Positions 15,562-23,309 of a DNA stretch of 28,855 nt are shown piece after piece. Below the pieces are notes generated by a model. That model was not told the origin of the DNA. It saw nothing but the letters and a program-made list of their open reading frames with translations, and did not search any database. A program made the position numbers and the translations under genes. Source of the DNA: Candidatus Methanophagaceae archaeon (GTDB taxonomy: Archaea > Halobacteriota > Syntropharchaeia > Alkanophagales > Methanospirareceae); assembly GCA_013374505.1 (NCBI GenBank), contig QENJ01000223.1, positions 1 to 28,855 on the forward strand, given 5' to 3'. How positions within the stretch are numbered: position 1 is the first letter of the stretch; each line of letters starts with the position of its first letter.

Positions 15562-16782
15562 ATGAACTTTCTGTTGGATTTAGCTATTGTAATGGTCTCA
15601 TGCTTAGCCCTCGGGCTGGCATCAAAATATCTAAAGCAGGCCTCGATCCCGGCATACATAATCGCAGGTTTATTACTTGGAAAGAGTGGTTTAGGCCTTA
15701 TCTCCTCTGAGGCGTCATACGACTTCATCTCGTGGCTGGGTAAGATCGGTGTAATCCTCCTGATGTTTTATATAGGGATGGAATTCAATTACAAAGGCAT
15801 AAAAGAGCCTCGAAGGTTATTTGCAGGTTGTACGGACTTTGTAGTGAATTTTAGCGTTGGATTTTTACTGGGGCATGTCATTGGCTTGAACCTGGTAGAG
15901 GCGTTCATACTCGCATCGGCTGTATATATCAGCAGTTCCGCAATAGTCATTTCCTCGCTGATCGAGAACAAACGGTTGATCTACCCGGAAGCAGAGACTG
16001 TCGTGTGGCTGATGGTCTTCGAGGACATAATACTGGCGATCCTGCTTGTGATCCTGACTTCTATTATGGCTGGCAGCCTCGCCATGATTCCCGTGTCCTT
16101 AGCAGCGACTTTGCTACTAATCGTATTCATCTTAGCATTCATCAGAAGGCTGAGCAACTTCATCGCGCCTCTATTCGAGCGTGATGATGAAATACCCGTA
16201 CTGCTTATTTTTGCACTCATATTCGGATTTTCCGCACTCGCATATCTCATGGGTATTTTGCTGCATTGTCATATCTCTGAGGTGATAGTAGCATTTTTCT
16301 TAGGCTCTGCACTCGCAGGAGTCAAGTCATTCAGGAAGCTCTTAGGAACCATAATATCATTTAAGAGCTTATTCCTCACCATTTTCTTCTTTTCTTTTGG
16401 TATGATGTTTGAATTCCAATTTGCAACATTGAACGCAGCCGATTTTGTGCTCGCACTCCTAGCGCTCATAGTTTTGTCTATCTTAGGCAAGTTCGTCAGT
16501 GGTGCAATCATCGGGAAGAGGCTGCATGGCTCGCTTGAAACGGGATTGCGAGTCGGGGCATACACGACACCACGGGGCGAGTTTTCTGTCGTGCTGATTA
16601 TGATTGTAATGGAAATAGGCGTTCTCGAGCTGTTGCCTTCGATTGAGCTATTACTTGCGCTTGTCGTTACTTACGTGATTATTCTTTCGATCGTGGGCTC
16701 GTTCTTCGCCAAACACGGCAATAGGATTAGCAAAAGGATGATGGTGGGCTTTAATAAATTGATGCCTCGTGCACATCGATGA
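15562..16782 (+). CDS. CPA2-family cation/proton antiporter (KhtU-like)
   Basis: A 406-residue integral membrane protein of about 12 hydrophobic helices in the Na+/H+ exchanger fold. SIPAYIIAGLLLGKSGLGL (about 28-46) is the typical early helix of the Kef/KhtU group. GVILLMFYIGMEFNYKG (about 67-83) and ASAVYISSSAIVISSL (about 119-134) line the ion path. GAYTTPRGEFSVVLIMI (about 331-347) carries a charged pair typical of late helices. The protein ends just after the last helix and lacks its own RCK domain, in keeping with regulation by the separate KhtT-like protein encoded immediately upstream. Likely exports K+ or Na+ in exchange for protons. Confidence 0.9.
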   Translation: MNFLLDLAIVMVSCLALGLASKYLKQASIPAYIIAGLLLGKSGLGLISSEASYDFISWLGKIGVILLMFYIGMEFNYKGIKEPRRLFAGCTDFVVNFSVGFLLGHVIGLNLVEAFILASAVYISSSAIVISSLIENKRLIYPEAETVVWLMVFEDIILAILLVILTSIMAGSLAMIPVSLAATLLLIVFILAFIRRLSNFIAPLFERDDEIPVLLIFALIFGFSALAYLMGILLHCHISEVIVAFFLGSALAGVKSFRKLLGTIISFKSLFLTIFFFSFGMMFEFQFATLNAADFVLALLALIVLSILGKFVSGAIIGKRLHGSLETGLRVGAYTTPRGEFSVVLIMIVMEIGVLELLPSIELLLALVVTYVIILSIVGSFFAKHGNRISKRMMVGFNKLMPRAHR

Positions 16783-16789
16783 AAAACAT

Positions 16790-17722
16790 TTAATAAAGTG
16801 ATACACCCTCCAGAAATTTAATCACCCGGACGATAGTTTCGTTAACAGGCGTGGCTATGTCATGCTTCTTACCCAGAGCCACGAAGACGCCGTTCAAAAA
16901 GTCTATTTCTGTCTTCCTACCCAGTTCTATGTCGTTAAGCATAGAAGAGAGATGTTTGCTGGTTTGCGGTATCAGCGTTGACCGTAGATACTCCAGGTAC
17001 TCCTCTGCTTGAGTCCAGAACAGTTTCACACCTTCTGCGTCCGCGACTTCAAAAGCTTCGTGGATCATATCTTCGATGATAGCAAAAGAATGTGGATTGG
17101 CTAATCTGCCGTATTCCACTCTAAATATAGCACTTAACGGATTTAAAGCTGCGCTGTACAATGCTTTAGCCCATATATGCGCCTTGATGTTATCCACAGC
17201 ATCCGAAGGTATACCAGCATCCTGGAATTCCATGACGAGTGCACGCAATCGCGGCGTGATTTTATTGTTAAGTGCGCCGATTTTTGTCGTATCTGCGGTG
17301 ACAGTCACATTTACTTCGCCCGGGTTTGGTATCACAAAGCCGGTGATGACCATCCCGCCCATTGTATGGTCTGCTCCTACGTATTTTGCGATTGTTTCCT
17401 CGTTTCCGATACCGTTCTGTAAGCTGATAACAACGGACTCTGCATGAATATGTGGTTGCAACGCTCTTATTGTATATTCGGTATCAAAAGACTTGGTTGT
17501 TAAGAGTACCACGTCCGTTTTATCGGTTACGTTCAGTTCGGACTTTGCGTTTAGATTCTTCACTACGTGCGAGCCCCAGATCCCGGATATTCTGAGTCCT
17601 CGTTCTCGTATAGGTTTCATGTACCGTTCTCGTCCGATAAGCGTGACGTCATTGCCAGCAGCGGCTAACATACCGCCAAATGCTGTTCCTAATGCGCCGG
17701 CACCCATCACGAGGAAATTCAT
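16790..17722 (-). CDS. panE: 2-dehydropantoate 2-reductase
   Basis: A 310-residue ketopantoate reductase giving pantoate for coenzyme A with NAD(P)H. It begins with MNFLVMGAGALGTAFGG (Rossmann GxGxxG at 8-13), has SLQNGIGNEE (about 104) and the C-domain helix KAHIWAKALYSAALNPLSA (about 175-193) with the catalytic lysine, and a closing stretch ELGRKTEIDFLNGVFVALG (about 266-284), the family's substrate-loop signature. Its ATG shares one base with the TAA of moaB (TAATG), so the two are coupled. Converges with the antiporter gene, leaving only seven bases between them. Confidence 0.93.
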   Translation of the reverse strand: MNFLVMGAGALGTAFGGMLAAAGNDVTLIGRERYMKPIRERGLRISGIWGSHVVKNLNAKSELNVTDKTDVVLLTTKSFDTEYTIRALQPHIHAESVVISLQNGIGNEETIAKYVGADHTMGGMVITGFVIPNPGEVNVTVTADTTKIGALNNKITPRLRALVMEFQDAGIPSDAVDNIKAHIWAKALYSAALNPLSAIFRVEYGRLANPHSFAIIEDMIHEAFEVADAEGVKLFWTQAEEYLEYLRSTLIPQTSKHLSSMLNDIELGRKTEIDFLNGVFVALGKKHDIATPVNETIVRVIKFLEGVSLY

Positions 17723-18249
17723 TATTCACTCACGTGTTTTATTATATGCGCGAGCTCAGGCATGATTATCTCAGCCAATGCTAATCTAACGGCATTCGGT
17801 GAACCTGGCAGACAAAATACCGCTTTTTTGTGTATCACACCCGCGATTGCACGGCTCAATACTGCTGCGGTGCCTATGTCCTCGTAGCTTTTCTGTCTGA
17901 AGAGTTCACCAAAACCCGGCATCTCCTTTTCCAGCAATTTTGATATAACTTCGATTGTGAGGTCGTTCTTTGTCATGCCGGTGCCGCCGGTGGTGATGAC
18001 GAACTCGGCTTCTGTGCCCAAAGCTTTTGTTATGCCGTCCCGGATTTTAGCTTCATCGTCCGGCAGCACATCGTAATAGACCACAACATGACCGTTTTTC
18101 GTCACGAGTTTTTGCGCTATTTCGCCGGATAGGTCGCCGAGCTCCTTAGCACCTTCTTGTTTAGTCCAATACTTAGAGGTGCTTATCGTGAGTACGGCGC
18201 ATTTGTAATGCTTTCTTAGTCCTTCTTTATGTTTTGCGGATGTTGACAT
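17722..18249 (-). CDS. moaB: MoaB/Mog-type molybdopterin adenylyltransferase
   Basis: A 175-residue protein of the MoaB/MogA family, which adenylylates molybdopterin before Mo or W insertion. Signatures are VLTISTSKY (about 19), VITTGGTGMTKNDLTIEVI (about 84-102) with the TGGTG loop and the acidic residue, and CLPGSPNAVRLALAEIIMPE (about 145-164). The length suits the archaeal form. W- or Mo-enzymes such as formylmethanofuran dehydrogenase would be the users. The start lies just below a palindrome, TTTTCTCTAAAGAGAAAA (18258-18275), which may be an operator. No Shine-Dalgarno site is seen. Confidence 0.92.
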   Translation of the reverse strand: MSTSAKHKEGLRKHYKCAVLTISTSKYWTKQEGAKELGDLSGEIAQKLVTKNGHVVVYYDVLPDDEAKIRDGITKALGTEAEFVITTGGTGMTKNDLTIEVISKLLEKEMPGFGELFRQKSYEDIGTAAVLSRAIAGVIHKKAVFCLPGSPNAVRLALAEIIMPELAHIIKHVSE

Positions 18250-18257
18250 ACAACTTT

Positions 18258-18275
18258 TTCTCTAAAGAGAAAACC
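18258..18275. promoter_or_regulatory. Palindrome in front of moaB
   Basis: TTTTCTCTAAAGAGAAAA is a near-perfect inverted repeat (arms TTTTCTCT and AGAGAAAA) 9 bases ahead of the moaB ATG, at a position where a repressor would block transcription. The binding factor is unknown. Confidence 0.35.
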
Positions 18276-18304
18276 TTGACTAAAAGAGAGAGGGTCTCCA
18301 ATCT

Positions 18305-18318
18305 TAGGGATTTCTGAA
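18305..18318 (+). repeat. Terminal inverted repeat, left
   Basis: TAGGGATTTCTGAA, an exact inverted match to 21174-21187. It lies 240 bases past the transposase stop. Confidence 0.75.
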
Positions 18319-18557
18319 ATAGCACCTTTTTTGTAATATTAGATTATGAGGTTCCAACCTTAAAAACCAATCTCTTGCCATCTGTATCTTCCACCCGTTT
18401 TTCTGTTAACCAGCCATCCGCTCTCATTGGAGCATTTTGATAGCCGCTTGGTCAAACCCAGTCAATTACTCGACCTCTTACGGGTCATGTTTAGCACGGG
18501 CCAGCCGATGCACAATCTCCACCTAGGGAATAGTCCCAGAAAAAGTTTTTCATATCG

Positions 18558-21058
18558 TCAATTACAAAGACGTTCAAATCTCTTTCGGAGTGCTCTGTTC
18601 CTGATAGGCGCAAGCTCCACGATCTTTGTTGAAGAGCCGACCGTTATCTTCCCGGGGTGCCTGTAAAGGACCTTCTTTGCACGATTTACTTTCATGGGTT
18701 GGCCATCATGAGATGTCTGTCTCGTCAACTCGGAGTTTACATTGGCAACAGCCTCCTTTACGGCGATACTGACGGTTGTGGACGCGGTAATCAACTGGAA
18801 GAACTTGGCCTCAAGGTCGATGTTCTCCAGTTCATTCACTATTTTCTCCTTCTTGGCCTGCTCATTCTTCAATTTTCCTGTTACCAACTCTATTCTATTA
18901 TCAAGCCCGGACAATGCAGTAGAATATTTCTGGATACAGACGTCCCGCGCAGCCATAATCTTGTTTAATCGCCCCTGGAACACATCCCTTTCGCCCGCCT
19001 TCCGGAGGCTTCTTTCGAGCTTCATGAACGCCTCATCTTTTGTCCGCAACCTTTCCTTGAAGATCTCCTCCTTTTTCTCATAGCGTTCCCTAAGCCCCTC
19101 CAGTTCCTCCTCCTGCTTTTTTAGCTTTGCCTCAACTTTAGGTAGTTGTTCTTGCAACTTCCCGTATCTCTTCTGCAAGTGGATGTTCGGTGCATCGACA
19201 AACTCGTACCTTGCGATCTTATCCCCGTGCTCCCCGTTCTTTATCTCTTCGAACTTATTCTCCTGACGCCACCGGGCCGGTATGAGGGCAGCGATCTCCT
19301 GAATGTTGCTTAGTTTTTCCTTAGGGATGTTGGTCAGGAATCCGTACCTTTTCCCGTTCTCGTGCAGTATCACACCCGCTCTGAAGGGAACACCCTTAAG
19401 AGAGATCTCAGTCTCCAGGATCTTCTCCTTTTCCCGGAATTCATCCTTGAATTTCGATTCCGCGATGCTTGCCATCTCCTTAGTGACTTTGGAGTTCTTT
19501 GTAATAACCACAATGAAGCAGATCTTACGGCGGTTAAGTTCCTGGAAGAGCGGGAGTGCCTCGGCCTCCCGATCAACAACGAGTATCAAAGGCGTGGAGA
19601 TGTCAAGGACCCGCTTCATGCGCTCGATGAGTTCTATGAGTATGTCAGCGAACTCGGTGGTAGAAGGTACGAGTTTGAACAGAATGAAGTTCCCGTTGAT
19701 GTCGTTGAGCTGAGCCAAATGTATTCCCGAGATCGGCATGTTCCTGGTTGCGTGATATACGAAACCTATCGGGATCCCGCCGTAGTATGGTATAGTATGG
19801 TTGTCGAAGAATACCACGAGGCCATCAATGAGACCTGCTCTTTGATAGCACTTGGCCAGTACATCCACGAGCTTTTCGCATTCATCTTCAGTGAGTGCAC
19901 CGTAGAAGTAATATAAATCGTCCTTCAGGGGTGGTTTTGGGACGGTCAGGAGAACCGCAAGATCGCTCAGGTCCATCTTTGTTGAGTTGGTAAGGGGCGC
20001 GTTCCACATCGTTGACGGTCAGCCATGCTTGGGTATAGGCAAAGTCCAAGGGCGAGAATCTCAGTCCCGGGTCAGATATTGCTTTTATAGCATCGTCAAA
20101 TCCGAGGTCCAAGAACATGGCCTTCAGTAGTAACATCCCAGCATTGGAGACTTTCATGACCTGCCGGAAGTTTTTTTTGGTCGATAAGGTCATTCTCCTC
20201 GAAGAAGGTCCTTATGGATCGGTCACTGATGTCGTAGCTACACTCACGAAGGCTCTTCCCGATCTTCTCAGGAGACCATTTGGGATGCTTAGCTTTCATG
20301 ATGAGTATTTTTTTCTCCATGTTTTCTGTCATTTTGTCTGGTCGTTTTTTTCGGGTAATAACGAGACCTTTTGCGCCATGTTTTTCAAAGGTTTTACAGG
20401 TATTTCTGACGGTATCGGGACTACAGCCAAGTTCCCTTGCGACTTGGGCTTGGCTTTTCTCGGATTTTACACGGCGCACGATCTCCAATCGCCGTAGAAG
20501 ATAATCTCCTTCTCCCAGTTCAAGCAGATTATGGATCTCCTTAGGCTTTTCCGGTAGTCTGGGTGTTTGAGCTTCTACCAAAAGTTCTTGGGATACAAGT
20601 CCTCTATTTTCTAATTGTGCACGTCTTATCTCAGATTTGGCGGATAGATAGATGTAATCGAAACTTTCTCGAATACGCGTGATTTCACCCTGTTTCAGAA
20701 GTTTGAGGAGGATTCCCCGGCACATCACGGAGGTTATTTGTTCCAACTGTCTTGTAGACAGACCACGATCACTAGTGTTAATGAGATGAGGGATGGTCCT
20801 TGCGGTATTTCCATGTATGGAAAAAATAATTCCTTTGTATGACCAGAAGCCATATCGATTGGTATTTCCGATGAATTGTTTGAGAGCAAGATATCGGTGA
20901 TTGTGGTTGAGACTCGTAAGGTGCGAATGGTTCTTGATTTTCCTATGGAGTGCTTGTCTCATAATACCGAAGTGTGAGGTTAATTGTTCCCAAGTCACGA
21001 CACGATGCTTATTAAAAAATACTACTACCTCCTCTTCCGTCACTATTGGTGTTCGCAT
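18558..21058 (-). pseudogene. Large DDE transposase, split by two frameshifts
   Basis: One transposase of about 830 residues lies in three frames. Part 1 (21058 to about 20178) has helix-turn-helix domains, with KSQAQVARELGCSPDTVRNT and HPKWSPEKIGKSLRE. Part 2 (about 20177-20020) has NFRQVMKVSNAGMLLLKAMF and FAYTQAWLTVNDV. Part 3 (to 18558) has VVFFDNHTIPYYGG (first Asp), LVVDREAEALPLFQEL (second Asp), ARWRQENKFEEIK (Glu), then a long coiled coil (KLQEQLPKVEAKLKKQEEEL). Both shifts need +1. The first falls exactly at a run of eight A (20171-20178), a classical slippage site; the second within 20010-20035. The family resembles other archaeal HTH-plus-DDE transposases, but I cannot assign an IS group. 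Confidence 0.8.
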
Positions 21059-21173
21059 ATTTGATCAATTTAATAGATATGGCGGAATGAGTATTTATAA
21101 GTTTCTCTCATTACTCACGCATTTGGAGCAACATAACAAGAAAATCGTTAATCCTTTATATATCTTGACCACA

Positions 21174-21187
21174 TTCAGAAATCCCTA
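21174..21187 (-). repeat. Terminal inverted repeat, right
   Basis: TTCAGAAATCCCTA on the plus strand, the reverse complement of the left end at 18305-18318. Confidence 0.75.
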
Positions 21188-21465
21188 TAATACCTGAAAT
21201 ACTCATCCTTTTTATTGTTATTATCATAACTTCAACGCTCTTAACTATTCGATGTGAAATGCCCAGAAGGGACAAACATTTACCTTCGCTTTCACTTAGC
21301 ATAGGGAGAGCATTACTTTTCCTTTTCTTTACTAGTATCGGATGGGTTATTTTTATTAGTTTGCTGAATATGGACCATTTTTTCGGAGGTTTTGCTTCAA
21401 TTATTGTTGGGCTTCTTTCGGCTGGTGTCGACCCGAACTTAATTGTAGAAATATTCAAAAAGTAA
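21188..21465 (+). pseudogene. 5'-truncated small membrane protein beside the IS end
   Basis: From the IS boundary the frame reads IIPEILILFIVIIITSTLLTIRC, MPRRDKHLPS, then two more hydrophobic helices (RALLFLFFTSIGWVIFISLL, and FGGFASIIVGLLSAGVDP), ending IVEIFKK. The first helix has no start codon; the first ATG (21259) would cut it off. The gene thus seems to have lost its 5' end where the insertion sequence lies. The start is not recognisable at the other IS flank. No family recognised. An inverted repeat follows the stop. Confidence 0.45.
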
Positions 21466-21475
21466 GCAGGCAAAA

Positions 21476-21516
21476 TGAAATTTTCACTCTTTCCTTCGCT
21501 CTTTTTTAAAATTTCA
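21476..21516. terminator. Inverted repeat after the membrane protein remnant
   Basis: TGAAATTTT (21476-21484) and AAAATTTCA (21508-21516), 9 bp perfect, just past the stop at 21465. Could be a terminator; weak evidence. Confidence 0.3.
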
Positions 21517-21603
21517 CTTTGAAATAGGATAGGTATTTGGCGTGGATGGAGCTTCTCAGGCTTCCTATTATAAAAAAACATGAAGAGACACCCTTGGGGG
21601 CGT

Positions 21604-21646
21604 GGATGCCTCGCATTTTATTCCGAGTGTGGCTTGGTTGGGGCTC
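21604..21646 (+). repeat. GGATGCC...GGGGCTC hairpin repeat, copy C
   Basis: GGATGCC, a hairpin with CTCG/CGAG arms, GTGTGG, then GGGGCTC: the same layout and length (43 bases) as copies A and B at 3588 and 4896, but 16 kb away and in the opposite orientation. Homology here does not extend beyond the hairpin unit. A second hairpin follows at 21661-21694. Confidence 0.55.
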
Positions 21647-21660
21647 GTGAGAGTAAACCG

Positions 21661-21694
21661 TACACCCCAAGTTCAGCAGGTGATTGGGGGTGTA
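21661..21694. repeat. Hairpin beside repeat copy C
   Basis: TACACCCCAA (21661-21670) pairs with TTGGGGGTGTA (21684-21694) with one bulged G and a 13-base loop. Such subterminal hairpins occur at ends of IS200/IS605-like elements; no transposase is next to it. Confidence 0.4.
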
Positions 21695-21720
21695 AATCCA
21701 ATTTTGACGTTGATAGTGGA

Positions 21721-22140
21721 ATGAATAGAGATATGGATATTAAGGATGGTAAGAAGGGAGGAGAGAAGATCGCAGATACCATGAATGACATTTTTGAAAA
21801 AAATCACAGGCTCTCGTTTAACCTATGGTATCTTACCGACGTAAAAAGTGATCCTCCGGGTTTTTCACCTCGATTGATACTTCCCAAGAGGAGAAGTGGA
21901 GAAATACGCATTAGTGAACAGGAGTCAAAGATTTTATATTGTGGATTATTGAATACGTTAAATTACTATTACTCAATCGAAACTCCAACTGAGGAGGTAT
22001 ATCAACAAACTGGTAAAACATCACAAAGCGCAAGTTCAGATTTAAGTTTGTATGGTTACGATGGCAAAGACTTCAAGAAAGTTGCTAATGTCGAATTCAA
22101 AGCTCATAATCCCGATAAGTTAAATATCCAAAAAGCATAA
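21721..22140 (+). pseudogene. Fragment of an unrecognised, possibly nuclease-like protein
   Basis: 139 codons from ATG 21721 (the frame is open from 21580, but the earlier part is the hairpin repeat). The protein has SFNLWYLTDVKSDPPGFSPRL, EQESKILYCGLLNTLNYYYS and ends YGYDGKDFKKVANVEFKAHN plus PDKLNIQKA. The D...ExK pattern (D-G-K-D ... V-E-F-K) near the end recalls a PD-(D/E)XK nuclease core whose remainder would follow, so it is probably truncated 3'. The stop is nine bases before hicB. I do not recognise the family; the nuclease idea is a guess. Confidence 0.4.
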
Positions 22141-22149
22141 AGGAAATAT

Positions 22150-22353
22150 ATGAAACTAAAAGTCGCTTTGGAACCACAGGAAGAAGGAGGGTATACAGTA
22201 TATGTGCCAGCTCTCCCGGGGTGCATCTCTCAGGGGGAGACATACGAAGAGGCATTAGAAAATATCAAGGAAGCAATAGAGCTTTATCTCGAGCCTGACG
22301 AAGGCGAACTATTGCAGTATCCTCAGCTCAAAGTCATGGAAGTTACAGTATGA
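22150..22353 (+). CDS. hicB: HicB-family antitoxin (UPF0150)
   Basis: A 67-residue protein. It opens KLKVALEPQEEGGYTVYVPA, continues LPGCISQGETYEEALENIKE and ends AIELYLEP: the degraded RNase H-like fold of small HicB proteins without the C-terminal DNA-binding domain. HicB neutralises the HicA mRNase. GGAAAT a few bases upstream may be its ribosome site. The stop overlaps the hicA start (ATGA), the normal coupling in these loci, although the antitoxin comes first here. Confidence 0.9.
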   Translation: MKLKVALEPQEEGGYTVYVPALPGCISQGETYEEALENIKEAIELYLEPDEGELLQYPQLKVMEVTV

Positions 22354-22496
22354 AAAAACTACCAGTAATTACGGGATATGATGCGATAAAAGCTCTAAGA
22401 AAGGCGAGATTTATAGCAACACGGCAAAGAGGTTCGCATGTCAGACTTAAGAAGATTGAAGACGGTAAAACAATCAAGATTACAAAGGAAGTTTGA
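22350..22496 (+). CDS. hicA: HicA-family toxin, short, probably truncated
   Basis: 48 codons starting inside the hicB stop (ATGA). It has KLPVITGYDAIKALRKARFI and the double-stranded RNA-binding core RQRGSHVRLKK with the catalytic histidine, then DGKTIKITKEV and TGA. HicA proteins usually run to 60-80 residues, closing with a helix after a hydrophobic strand (PLH..ELKKGTL). That part is absent; shifting frame just past ITK gives KGSLIKELGFLIKLF, a plausible remnant of the missing helix. The toxin is thus likely inactive through an indel. Too short for usual gene callers. Confidence 0.75.
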   Translation: MKKLPVITGYDAIKALRKARFIATRQRGSHVRLKKIEDGKTIKITKEV

Positions 22497-22654
22497 TCAA
22501 AGAACTTGGGTTTCTGATAAAACTTTTCTGGATAGCCGAAAGCGGTCTTCCGCCCGAAGCGAACCCGAGGTGTGATGTTGCTAAACGACAACCCACCCGC
22601 CACATGGTGAAGTTCGACACAAACCTTTCTTCTCAACAAATCTTATCCAACACC

Positions 22655-22664
22655 TTTTAATATA
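22655..22664 (+). promoter_or_regulatory. Candidate TATA box
   Basis: TTTTAATATA, centred about 24 bases ahead of ATG 22684, predicting a leaderless or near-leaderless transcript for the gene that follows. Confidence 0.4.
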
Positions 22665-22683
22665 CAAACCTTTATCGCAGTTT

Positions 22684-23097
22684 ATGCCAAACAAGAAGAT
22701 TCATGACAAATGGTCGGCGAAGATGGAACTGACAAGCGAAGTATCGAACCTCGTGAACCATTTGAGCGACTTCCCGGACCAAAGCCCGGAGTTTATAGCT
22801 TTTTGCGAGCAAGACGGCGTAGAACTGTTATTACAACTGCTAAAAGTACGTGAGTTCAAATTGATAATGAAAATCCCCAAATACCTTCAGATAGAATTTT
22901 TACGCCGTAAAGGTAGCGAATATGTAAAAGCGTGGTACTTGCACTACGTGCTGGACTATATAAAAATGGCACCGGCATTGACCCCGGAAGATGTAATAAA
23001 CCGTACAGAAGCCAAATTTGGAACCTGCGTGGAGTTAGAAACAGTCAAAGATTTTGTGCAGGCGAATGCAGAAGAGATATTACAAGATTGTAGATAA
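22684..23097 (+). CDS. Uncharacterised 137-residue protein
   Basis: A soluble, mostly helical protein without signal or membrane segment: KKIHDKWSAKMELTSEVSNL, LSDFPDQSPEFIAFCEQDGV, VREFKLIMKIPKYLQIEFLR, and a C-terminal EDVINRTEAKFGTCVELETV. I do not recognise the family. Codon use resembles the core genes around it (rtcB, cca), and a TATA-like box precedes it, so it looks like a resident gene. It stands 212 bases before cca. Confidence 0.65.
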   Translation: MPNKKIHDKWSAKMELTSEVSNLVNHLSDFPDQSPEFIAFCEQDGVELLLQLLKVREFKLIMKIPKYLQIEFLRRKGSEYVKAWYLHYVLDYIKMAPALTPEDVINRTEAKFGTCVELETVKDFVQANAEEILQDCR

Positions 23098-23246
23098 GTC
23101 TTAAGGCGAATACCGCAGCATCATTCGTAAGAGACCTCAATCGCAGCTCTTTTACTTATTGTATGCCCGCCAGAAAAATCGCGTATATATCACCCTGTTC
23201 GTGGGTAACATAGACAGTTTTTCTGCCGCCTTTATCAGAACCACGG

Positions 23247-23256
23247 TATTTAAATA
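23247..23256 (+). promoter_or_regulatory. Candidate TATA box of cca
   Basis: TATTTAAATA within GGTATTTAAATAAATTC is a close match to the archaeal TATA consensus. The predicted start near 23280 would leave a leader of about 30 bases before ATG 23310. Confidence 0.5.
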
Positions 23257-23309
23257 AATTCAGCACCTAAATAACTCTAACACATAAGGGCGGACTCGCT
23301 ATTTTTTCC

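Larger units (their letters stand above)
18305..21187 (-). mobile_element. Insertion sequence with 14-bp terminal inverted repeats
   Basis: TAGGGATTTCTGAA at 18305-18318 is repeated in exact inversion at 21174-21187, one copy on each side of the transposase gene. That gives an element of 2883 bp. No clear target duplication is seen (flanks end CCAATCT and begin TAATACC). Between the left end and the transposase stop are about 240 non-coding bases. The transposase carries two frameshifts, so the copy is probably immobile on its own. Confidence 0.75.

Noticed and set aside
21156..21581. A 141-codon minus-strand frame opposite the membrane protein remnant
   Set aside because: The plus-strand frame shows regular membrane helices; the minus-strand product has no domain or start signal.
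22343..22639. A 98-codon minus-strand frame with HHVAGGLSFSNITPRVRFG
   Set aside because: It overlaps hicA and lacks a ribosome site. The phrase looks familiar as translated repeat DNA, but I cannot verify that.
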